Assembly (NCBI RefSeq): GCF_900166595.1
Contig: NZ_LT745763.1
Coordinates: 4,004,018-4,068,017, forward strand
From: Virgibacillus dokdonensis
GTDB lineage: Bacteria > Bacillota > Bacilli > Bacillales > Amphibacillaceae
Reading direction: 5' to 3'
Length of the DNA stretch: 64,000 nt
Part shown: positions 25,575 through 32,762 of the stretch, in pieces
How the letters are laid out: the number at the start of each line of letters is the position of its first letter
How positions within the stretch are numbered: the stretch's first letter is position 1
The notes under the pieces: model-generated
Databases searched by the model: none
What the model was told of the DNA's origin: nothing
What the model saw: only the letters and a program-made list of their open reading frames with translations
Program-made: the position numbers and the translations under genes

Positions 25575-25637
25575 AACACTTATAACCCTTGATGCATCAG
25601 AGGTTACGGGCGATGATTTGATTTACATCATGCCGCC
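25575..25637 (-). other. Possible attachment-site remnant resembling a groEL 3' end
   Basis: On the minus strand GGCGGCATGATGTAA encodes Gly-Gly-Met-Met-stop, the usual C-terminus of GroEL, although no groEL gene precedes it. It lies about 95 bases beyond the integrase remnant, where an att site is expected. Some islands of Firmicutes integrate at groEL. The match is short, so this is a suggestion only. Confidence 0.35.
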
Positions 25638-25794
25638 ATAATTGACACCATTTCTTCAAATTACTTCTCACTTCTTTTCACCTAAAAAATGCAGCTTATA
25701 AAATAAAAACAAGATTATTTTTTCCTCGGATTTCACTCTGTTATTTTTTTCAGTTATTTTTATGTTATTTTTTAAAAAATAACATCTTTAAATA

Positions 25795-26251
25795 CTAAGA
25801 GTTATTTTGTTCAACTTCTCCATATAAACTATTCAGGAATTCGTCAATGTTATTAGCTAAAAAATACATATTACTCATATCATCAGGATTTTCTGGTTCC
25901 TGCTCATGATCCCAGAAATAAATTTTTTCATAATACGGTTGCTTAGTGCCTAAGCATATAGCATTACCTGCTGGGTCATCTCCAATTGGAATAAATCCTG
26001 CCGGTAACCTTCCGTCCATTATATCTATAAAATCAGCCAGATTATCATACATATTACCGATTCCGTAAAATACATTTAATACACTTCTGCCTTGTTCGTC
26101 CGATATAGTAAATAAGTTAGGAGCTACTTTTCCACCATTCCATTTTAATAAAAACTTCTTATATAATTTGGTAAGTTTAATTATATTCAATTTCAAATCT
26201 CTCTATTTGTTCTAACGAAAGATTTTTATGTGAACCAAAAATTTCCACCAT
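25795..26251 (-). pseudogene. SUKH-1 (SMI1/KNR4) immunity gene with N-terminal frameshift
   Basis: The main frame (133 codons) contains KFLLKWNGGKVAPNLF and FIPIGDDPAGNAICLGT, then IYFWDHEQEPE, the core of SUKH-1 immunity proteins. The start is GGAGGGTATAT-ATG at 26251, reading MVEIFGSHKNLSLEQIERF and EIEYN, then a TAA. Adding the two lost bases (AATTAAAC for AATATTAAAC) joins EYNIKL to the body. The protein is therefore probably not made in full. It follows a WHH nuclease toxin tail by 15 bases, the usual toxin-immunity order. Confidence 0.78.
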
Positions 26252-26265
26252 ATATACCCTCCTAA

Positions 26266-26484
26266 TTATTTTCTATTAACGACGCTAATTCCACCGGCAT
26301 GAGTAAATTCCCTATGAATTTTTTTGTCAACAAGAATCATTGTTCTTCCGTCTTGATGGTGATGCCAAGTATAACCTTCAGGCGTTTCGTATAAAGAAGC
26401 GACCGGTGGATCAGAATCTTTGCTTAATCCCGCTTTTATATTAGAGTTTTTATAATCTTCTTCATCTATTTTTACAGTTCCACC
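26266..26484 (-). pseudogene. Orphan WHH-type HNH nuclease toxin C-terminus
   Basis: About 72 codons between an upstream in-frame TAG (26485-26487) and a TAA encode TVKIDEEDYKNSNIKAGLSK, then ETPEGYTWHHHQDGRTMILV and EFTHAGGISVV. GYTWHHHQDG is the signature of WHH-family HNH/endonuclease VII toxins. There is no export domain or start, so it is an orphan toxin tip left after loss of the LXG-type head. The next gene downstream is its SUKH immunity partner. Confidence 0.75.
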
Positions 26485-26735
26485 CTAATCAATAATTACG
26501 CTTTGTTGCTGAAAAGTGGAAAATAAGGTAGAGCTATAAAAACGGACCAAAAATTTAGTATTTATATCCTTATGTACTGCTGTCATTTTTAATATAATTT
26601 GGCGTAGTTAGCAAGTTTTTTGTCGTCATTTACTAGTTACAAAGCATCGTTGGAGAGCTACTATTAAACTGTACTGTTAGAAAAGCAGAACACACTTAAA
26701 CTTATAATGTAAATAGGTAAAGGAGGACCATATGT

Positions 26736-27758
26736 ATGACGTTACATACCTTTGACCGTATAAAAATTCCTGCAGGATTTTGGATAGGATTACGTCAATT
26801 GGGAATAGCCGCGCATGACGTAGTTCAAAAAGCACAATTGCCAATCTCCATTGTTTCTGATCCAGTTGTCACCACAGCCCAATATTTTGCGATCTGGCAA
26901 GCTTATTCCGACCTCATTGATAACACTGCTACAGGAATCATCAAGCTTGCAACATCCTTTGAAACAAATCATTTCCCTCCGACTGTCTTAGCAACTTACC
27001 ACGCTCATGACTACCGTGATGCTTTAAAGCGAATGGCCAGGTACAAGCAACTTTGTCCGCCTGAAAGCTTACATATCAACGAGGAAGGTGAACACTGTAC
27101 AATAGAAATAAAAACATTGCATAGTGAACAACCCGGTCTTCCCCTACTAATTGGTATTACGTTGGCATTTCTTCTCGAACTTGGGCGTCGTGGCACAGGT
27201 CAACCTTTGACAGCAAAGTGCGTAGAATTTTCTACCCATTCCATTGGCGACCTACAGATACTTGAAGATTACTTCGGCTGCCAAATTAAGATGGGCGCCA
27301 ATTGTAACAGGTTGACTATACATCGAACAGATCTAGATCGTCCCTTTGTCTCTTACAATGCAGAATTGTTAGAGATACTGACTCCCGTACTGGAACAGTC
27401 GTTGAATGAGCACCCACGCAGCTCTTCAATTACCGAGACGGTCAAGTGGATCATGAAACGTAGCCTAACAGGTGGTCGCCCTGAAATTCAAACTATAGCG
27501 AGGGAGTTAGGGATAAGTGATCGTACCTTGCAGCGTCGGCTTACTGAAGAAGGCACAAGCTTCAAGCATTTGTTAGTAAAAGTTCGACATGAACAGGCAA
27601 GAGAGTATCTGGCAGACCCGTCGCTTAATATTAAAGAGGTCGCATTTTTGATTGGATATGAAGACCAAAGCTCATTCTACCGCGCCTTTCACCTATGGGA
27701 AGGTGCTACGCCTTTAAAGTGGCGTACGGAACATCTCTGTGCAAACTTAATAAATTGA
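26736..27758 (+). CDS. AraC-family transcriptional regulator
   Basis: The 340-residue product has an N-terminal sensing domain of the arabinose-binding-like type (PF12625, about 20-205). A C-terminal AraC helix-turn-helix pair follows (IQTIARELGISDRTLQRRL, then IKEVAFLIGYEDQSSFYRAF). This OruR/ArgR-like architecture is more common in proteobacteria and its base composition is slightly higher in GC than its neighbours, hinting at transfer. AAAGGAGGACC precedes the start. It lies 96 bases before a same-strand SDR gene, its likely target or partner. The effector is unknown. Confidence 0.88.
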   Translation: MTLHTFDRIKIPAGFWIGLRQLGIAAHDVVQKAQLPISIVSDPVVTTAQYFAIWQAYSDLIDNTATGIIKLATSFETNHFPPTVLATYHAHDYRDALKRMARYKQLCPPESLHINEEGEHCTIEIKTLHSEQPGLPLLIGITLAFLLELGRRGTGQPLTAKCVEFSTHSIGDLQILEDYFGCQIKMGANCNRLTIHRTDLDRPFVSYNAELLEILTPVLEQSLNEHPRSSSITETVKWIMKRSLTGGRPEIQTIARELGISDRTLQRRLTEEGTSFKHLLVKVRHEQAREYLADPSLNIKEVAFLIGYEDQSSFYRAFHLWEGATPLKWRTEHLCANLIN

Positions 27759-27854
27759 CTAGTTTGCTTTTCGACACTGCTGTATCAGTAGCATAACTTA
27801 ATAAGAACTGTAAAAGAAAAGGAATATTTTTCAAACCAAAAGGAGCAATATATT

Positions 27855-28649
27855 ATGGATATGGAATTAAAAAATAAAACAGCTTTAGTCACTGGTTCAA
27901 CAAGAGGGATTGGTAAAGCAATTGCCATTGAACTTGCAAAAGAAGGTGTTCATGTACTAATTAATGGACGAAATTACGAAGAGGTAGAACGAACCGTAAG
28001 TGAAATGAAGTTAGAGTTCCCTGATAGCTTCCCTCAAAATGCTACTGCCGATATTGGAGATAATCAACAAAGGGAAGCATTATTTAAAAAATATCCCCAA
28101 ATTGATATTTTAGTCAACAATGTGGGTATTTATGAAATTATGAAATATGAAGACGTTGACGATAAAGTATGGGAAAAGTATATCCGTACTAATGTGCTTG
28201 CCGCAAATGGATTATCTAAATTTTACTTACCTAAAATGATAAAAAATAATTTTGGCCGAATTATCTTTATTGCGAGTGAAGAAGCAATTATGCCATCAGG
28301 ACAAATGCCTCAATATTGTATGACAAAATCAATGCTATTATCATTGTCAAAAAGCCTATCTAAATTAACAATAGAAAAAGAAGTTACAGTCAATACGATC
28401 TTGCCGGGACCATCGCTCTCTGAAAATGTGCATCAAATAATTGAGGAGATGTACCCAAATGAAGAAATGACTTTTTCAGCAAAAGAGAAAGAATTTATGA
28501 CTACAAATCTACCTCAATCAGAAATTCAACGATTTATCAAGCCAACTGAGATAGGTAGATTAACTACCTTTATATGTAGCCCTTATGCTTCCGCTTTTAA
28601 AGGTTCTCCGATTCGTATGGATGGAGGCATGGTACCTACTATTTTCTAG
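27855..28649 (+). CDS. Short-chain dehydrogenase/reductase
   Basis: The 264-residue SDR has the NAD(P) motif TGSTRGIG at 13-20, NNVG near 91, the catalytic YCMTK (YxxxK) near 155 and a C-terminal GGMVP. The NGRN segment after strand two suggests NADP preference. AAAGGAGC precedes the ATG. Substrate is unknown. It is next to an AraC regulator on the same strand and probably belongs to a small inducible unit. All catalytic residues are present. Confidence 0.88.
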   Translation: MDMELKNKTALVTGSTRGIGKAIAIELAKEGVHVLINGRNYEEVERTVSEMKLEFPDSFPQNATADIGDNQQREALFKKYPQIDILVNNVGIYEIMKYEDVDDKVWEKYIRTNVLAANGLSKFYLPKMIKNNFGRIIFIASEEAIMPSGQMPQYCMTKSMLLSLSKSLSKLTIEKEVTVNTILPGPSLSENVHQIIEEMYPNEEMTFSAKEKEFMTTNLPQSEIQRFIKPTEIGRLTTFICSPYASAFKGSPIRMDGGMVPTIF

Positions 28650-28903
28650 CACTTTTTCTTTCAATAAACAAATCTTCATTTAAGAGCGGGCGCTTTCTTT
28701 TTACAAAATGCTGATTGCTGAGAATCACTTTTTCCTATTTAAGCGAACTGCACACTATTAATTATTATAAAACTACTATTTTTACTCATGGTTTTGTATG
28801 TTCTATTTATAAAAAGAGTTGAAACTAATGAAAGTGTCCAAGTTGAATTAAAAATACCAAACCTAGCTAAAATGTCTTATGTTGCTTTCTCATAAGCCCC
28901 CAA

Positions 28904-29353
28904 ATGAAGTTGGACAATAAGAGTACAAGTTATTATAATAAAAAATGTCAGCGAGGCAACCAACATGAAGGTCAAAAAAGTGGAGAAGAGTATATTTATG
29001 ATTCAACAGAATTAAATGCTTCGGTTTTGCCAGTGGTTCCTGTAGTGGTAGCTTTTATTGCAAGATTAGGTGTTAAGCAGGCTATTAAATATTTTGGGAA
29101 AAGGACCTTAAGAAATGTTGCACTTAATATGGCTAAATACTAGAGTCCTATATGGAAGAAATTGAGACCATACAAAGATAAAACTAAAACTTCCGAATCT
29201 GAAAAAAAGAAACGGTATTATTAGTGGGATCATCATAATGATATTAAATGATATTGAAATATACGATAGAATTATAAACACTTAGGAAGCAAGGCCCCTT
29301 TGACTGGTGAAATGTATAACGGTCCAGTAAAGGGGAGAAGGCTCAAGTTTTAA
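28904..29353 (+). pseudogene. Colicin E3-type rRNase toxin, degenerate
   Basis: One register from ATG 28904 to the TAA at 29353 is interrupted by stops. The first part (79 codons) includes VLPVVPVVVAFIARLGVKQA and ends in TAG at 29141. The same frame continues SPIWKKLRPYKDKTKTSESE, then KKKRYY, TAG, WDHHND. It finally reaches HLGSKAPLTGEMYNGPVKGR at the end. This matches the colicin E3 cytotoxic domain (WDxxHxxxE ... HLGSxDPxTGE). A ten-base tandem duplication (AATGATATTR twice) and a one-base loss offset each other, and one residue before the catalytic His is missing. The neighbouring gene is the likely immunity gene. Confidence 0.75.
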
Positions 29354-29370
29354 AATAGGAGATAGTAACG

Positions 29371-29967
29371 ATGCAGATAAAAAAAATTAGAGGTTGGAAA
29401 AGAAGGGTAAAACAGCTTGGGGAATGGAAAAAAGATAGTATTACTCTTGATATTAACTTTTTAAACAAGTATGGCGTTGAATATAGAAAAATATTTAACT
29501 TTGACGAACGATATTTTACCCCGAATTGGTTTAAACACAAAATTGTTTCAAGTTTTATTGATGTTTTTAAACATTGGGAAGCCCAAGCAAAAGATGAGTT
29601 TGAAAGCTTCTACATACGCTTAGATATAAATCAAACTGATATTTTTGACTCTGAAATTATGATTGTTATTGGAGACGCAATTAAAGAATATAAAAGCAAA
29701 TGGGAAAAAGTTGAAAAACACATTCCAAAGCCAGATTGGGTAATTGAATTTTGTAAAAAAGAGTGGATCCCTTGCTACCAATGCTCAGTCTGGTTAGAAG
29801 ATGAAATAAACTCACTATCTGACACAGATAAAAGCAAATTAATGGAGCAATTAGTAAAAGTAAATAAAATTAATGATATTTCTGAGGAAGAAATACAAGA
29901 GTATACTATTATAGATTCTATAGTATGGTGTATAGAGTACGAAAACAAACCATCTATAATGCTTTGA
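29371..29967 (+). CDS. Putative immunity protein for the colicin E3-like toxin
   Basis: The 198-residue acidic, aromatic-rich protein (FNFDERYFTPNWFKHKIVSS and IPKPDWVIEFCKKEWIPCYQ) begins 17 bases after the toxin stop with AGGAGATAG before the ATG. Its position and intact frame suggest it is the cognate immunity protein, kept although the toxin has decayed, perhaps to resist neighbours that still make it. I do not recognise the family by sequence. Confidence 0.6.
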   Translation: MQIKKIRGWKRRVKQLGEWKKDSITLDINFLNKYGVEYRKIFNFDERYFTPNWFKHKIVSSFIDVFKHWEAQAKDEFESFYIRLDINQTDIFDSEIMIVIGDAIKEYKSKWEKVEKHIPKPDWVIEFCKKEWIPCYQCSVWLEDEINSLSDTDKSKLMEQLVKVNKINDISEEEIQEYTIIDSIVWCIEYENKPSIML

Positions 29968-30007
29968 ACTCAAAGTAATTTTCAAATCGATACATTACCT
30001 TATAAGA

Positions 30008-30054
30008 AACCACCTTTCCGTAACTCATTTCAATTATAGTTACAGGAGGTGGTT
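30008..30054 (+). terminator. Terminator after the immunity gene
   Basis: AACCACCTTTCCGTAACT pairs with AGTTACAGGAGGTGGTT and is followed by TTGTTG. It is nearly the same hairpin as 24621-24666. Confidence 0.7.
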
Positions 30055-30177
30055 TTGTTGTGAAAAGAATAATACCAGGACATTTGGTTGGGGTTAAATC
30101 ATGAGGAGAGGCTATTATGTTATATAACGTCTTTTTACTTCTAAATATTTGTTGTAATTTTCCAATTAAAATGATAG

Positions 30178-30849
30178 ATTGTTGATAATAGAATTAATTG
30201 GAAGAAAAAATATTTTTTTGTCCTTTTTTTTTTATTGCTGAGTATTTTTAACGTAACCGTCTATGCTGATGAAATTGGTAGTGAAGAAGAAAAAGATTTC
30301 CTTTACGAGGGTTTAAAACCCGGTGAAACAGTTGTGGATTTTTATTCTGAACCAGTATCAGAAGATGAATTAATTTACGAAAATGAAGTACTTCCAAAAG
30401 AAGCGCTTACTGAGAATGAATCTATTGAAGGTGAATCTGTGTCACCAATGAGCAGGAGAAAAAAATGGTACCTTAAAGGTGGTAAGAAATATGTTGGTCT
30501 GAGTTACGGATCATGGAGATACGCAGGAGCTTCAACAATCAGTGGTGGGGTGTTACATGCATCTCACTCATCAACTGTTGCTAATTCATATTCTGGATCA
30601 TTAAATGTTACGAAGAGGGATTTAAATGCTTATATAGGATTCAACACTACTAAGTCTTGGTCGAAAACAGTTAGTTATTCAAGCCCCTCATATCCATCTG
30701 GTAGGTACAGATTACAATACAGACACGTTTACAAAAAGTATAAAGTAAAACAAGTTCAAGCTTATCATCCTAGAGGTAGGGTGTATGCAACTAAGTATGT
30801 ATATCCTAAAAGATGGATTGAACGAAATTATAGAGTAGTGAAATTTTAA
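30178..30849 (+). CDS. Secreted protein of unknown function, start unresolved
   Basis: The frame up to 30849 encodes a signal peptide (WKKKYFFVLFFLLLSIFNV then TVYADE), an acidic propeptide-like region (about 30-75 of the mature reading) and a basic, tyrosine-rich C-terminus (RRKKWYLKGGKKYVGLSYGS, ending RWIERNYRVVKF). The acidic leader and basic core resemble secreted antimicrobial or toxin precursors, but no family fits. No ATG, GTG or well-placed TTG precedes the signal peptide in this frame; ATT 30178 is the first sense codon after a stop. TTG 30235 would cut the signal. A T10 run at 30224-30233 could change frame by slippage. The next gene encodes a small membrane protein. Confidence 0.55.
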   Translation: MVDNRINWKKKYFFVLFFLLLSIFNVTVYADEIGSEEEKDFLYEGLKPGETVVDFYSEPVSEDELIYENEVLPKEALTENESIEGESVSPMSRRKKWYLKGGKKYVGLSYGSWRYAGASTISGGVLHASHSSTVANSYSGSLNVTKRDLNAYIGFNTTKSWSKTVSYSSPSYPSGRYRLQYRHVYKKYKVKQVQAYHPRGRVYATKYVYPKRWIERNYRVVKF

Positions 30850-30864
30850 TGCTAGGAGAATTTT

Positions 30865-31125
30865 ATGAACAAAAAAATTATAGGGTCCATTTTCATTCTA
30901 ATTTCTACAATTCTATATTGTACTCGATACATTAGCGCAGCAATTTCAGGAGCAAACGCTAAAAGTTGGTCTAAAGAAGAATTTATGGCGCATTTATCAT
31001 ATGTACCAAGTAGTTTAATGATACTAAGTATTATTGCTATGATTATAGGGTTAATTTACTTTATTACGGGGCTAATAGATTTAAAGAAACAGTATAATGC
31101 AACTAATAGGAATGTAGAAAACTAG
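30865..31125 (+). CDS. Small membrane protein, possible immunity partner
   Basis: The 86-residue protein has two hydrophobic segments (IIGSIFILISTILYC and LMILSIIAMIIGLIYFITGL) and a basic C-terminus. TAGGAGAATTTT precedes the ATG, 15 bases after the secreted-protein stop, so the two genes form an operon. A small membrane protein directly after a secreted basic peptide is a common bacteriocin-immunity layout. That role is inferred from context only. Confidence 0.6.
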   Translation: MNKKIIGSIFILISTILYCTRYISAAISGANAKSWSKEEFMAHLSYVPSSLMILSIIAMIIGLIYFITGLIDLKKQYNATNRNVEN

Positions 31126-31143
31126 ATAAATTTATATTCATAA

Positions 31144-31725
31144 TCGAGTAGGAGGGGGCGGCTAACCCCCGACCTCTCACACCACCGTACGTACGGTTCC
31201 GTATACGGCGGTTTCATTTAAGTCCAACGCATAGTTTGATATCGTTTATGTAGACTCTTTAAGCCTAGGTTTGACCAGTATCGATCACCTAATGCTCTAT
31301 ATAAGATCGGACTTTTAGCTATACGCCAGTAAGCCTTTCTCGCGTTTGCCCACTCCCATGCTTTTCCTTTACTAATTCCAAATTTTATTAAATTCTTGTA
31401 TTTTGTTTTGACTTTCTTCCATTCTTTCCAGCGTATCATTCGCATCCTTCTTCGAATCCAGCTATCCAGAACTTCAAATATAGAGGGCGTCTCTGCTAGC
31501 TGATAGTAGCCTAGCCAACCTACTAAATATCGATTTAGCTTTGCGATTCTATCCTGCATATTCATAGACTTCTTTCTTGAAGTTAGTTATCTGACACGCT
31601 GTTTAAAGCGTTTGATACTTTCTTTAGAAACCCGAATCTTTGGGTTTTCTTTATGGAATGTGAAAGAAAATCCTAGGAATTTACGCTTCCATGGGCCAAC
31701 AATTAAAGACTGCCTTATGACAGCC
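31144..31725 (-). mobile_element. Group II intron 3' fragment
   Basis: On the minus strand the 3' end of a bacterial group II intron is present. It has a domain V/VI-like segment (GCCGTATACGGAACCGTACG, then TACGGTGGTGTGAGAGG and the GGGGGTTAGCCGCCCCC hairpin), preceded by the end of the intron-encoded protein. The 5' ribozyme domains and most of the protein are absent, so it is a truncated, immobile copy. Confidence 0.8.
31218..31720 (-). pseudogene. Group II intron maturase/reverse transcriptase, C-terminal fragment
   Basis: The frame reads WKRKFLGFSFTFHKENPKIR, then FKQRVR, an in-frame TAA, LTSRKKSMNMQDRIAKLNRY and finally YLVGWLGYYQLAETPSIFEV, WIRRRMRMIRWKEWK, the X/maturase domain of LtrA-like proteins. 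The reverse transcriptase motifs (including YADD) are missing upstream. One nonsense codon interrupts the remainder. It is non-functional. Confidence 0.82.
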
Positions 31726-31754
31726 TTTATAACTATTTATGGTATTCTTACAGT

Positions 31755-32273
31755 TTATGATAAACTTACACGGGCAATATTTATTCCTACGTTAACCTTT
31801 TTTAACTTATTTTTGACTACCCATCCAACTACCCCGGCTGTTGAAGCGGTGATGACTGCAGCAAATGCGCCAGCTACTATAGCATTCATTGCTCTAACTT
31901 TTGGCCCTAACTTCAAGTAAAAGCCTACAAAGCCTTGAATTTGTTGCTCTTGTTTTTCTTCGTTAAAAGATAAATCATCTGAATTAATTGAAGCCATTAA
32001 TTCAGCATCATTTTCTGAAATTCCAATATCCATAAGAGTTTCTTTAACGGCATTAAAATCAACAGTGCCATCTGTATTTTCTTCAAAATAAGTAGACAAT
32101 TGTTCTGCCATTTGGACCTGATTCTTATCTACAATAACATCTGTGCCATATTTCCAATCAATTGGTTTTTCATTTTCACCATAATTAACTTCGCTAGCAT
32201 GACTACTTATTGGAAAAGAAAGACCTAAAACAACAGCAACAACGCATAATACAGGAAAGAATTTTTTAAGCAC
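31755..32273 (-). CDS. Secreted protein with hydrophobic C-terminus, bacteriocin-like
   Basis: The 172-residue product has a clear signal peptide (LKKFFPVLCVVAVVLGLSFP, cleavage near SHAS-E). An acidic middle of about 90 residues follows (DIGISENDAELMASINSDDL). The last 55 residues are hydrophobic and basic (FVGFYLKLGPKVRAMNAIVA, then AAVITASTAGVVGWVVKNKL). A leader, acidic pro-region and cationic hydrophobic tail resemble precursors of secreted bacteriocins, but no known family is assigned. Divergent from it, 85 bases away, lies a small membrane-protein gene that could be immunity. Confidence 0.55.
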   Translation of the reverse strand: MLKKFFPVLCVVAVVLGLSFPISSHASEVNYGENEKPIDWKYGTDVIVDKNQVQMAEQLSTYFEENTDGTVDFNAVKETLMDIGISENDAELMASINSDDLSFNEEKQEQQIQGFVGFYLKLGPKVRAMNAIVAGAFAAVITASTAGVVGWVVKNKLKKVNVGINIARVSLS

Positions 32274-32367
32274 ATGAACCCTCCTAATTAATTTTTAACA
32301 CAGAAGTATGTACATGGTGTTATAATTATGATATTATTAAGAATTTTAAAAAAGGAGAATGGTAAAA

Positions 32368-32736
32368 ATGTTTTTACTTTTATTTACCATAATTTATTGT
32401 GTTATAACACAGACTTTGAATATTTCTTATGAATATGCTATGGGAATTTATATAATAGGTTTAAGCCTTGTAAAAGGATTTTTTAGCGAGGAAATAAGGG
32501 ATATTTTTAATTTCCAAAAAGCAAAGAAATTATACGAAAAGAACGGATTTAATAATTCTTTAATGGAACTTTTATCTTTAATATTAATATTTGTTAATTC
32601 TTATTTAATTGATTATAAGCCCTTCCATCTTTTCGAATTTGTTTATATATTTTTTCTTATTGCAATTTTATATCGTTTTTTATTTTGGGGTACAACACAA
32701 ACACTTAAGAAGTTAACTTATGTGAGCTTAAAATGA
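32368..32736 (+). CDS. Membrane protein divergent from the secreted protein
   Basis: About 122 residues with four hydrophobic stretches (FLLLFTIIYCVIT, YAMGIYIIGLSLV, LMELLSLILIFVNSYLI, FEFVYIFFLIAILYRFLF). AAGGAG lies ten bases before ATG 32368; the earlier ATG at 32359 is too close to it. Location next to a bacteriocin-like gene suggests immunity, with no direct evidence. No family recognised. Confidence 0.6.
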   Translation: MFLLLFTIIYCVITQTLNISYEYAMGIYIIGLSLVKGFFSEEIRDIFNFQKAKKLYEKNGFNNSLMELLSLILIFVNSYLIDYKPFHLFEFVYIFFLIAILYRFLFWGTTQTLKKLTYVSLK

Positions 32737-32762
32737 GAAAGTATAAATGCTACTCTAAGAAT

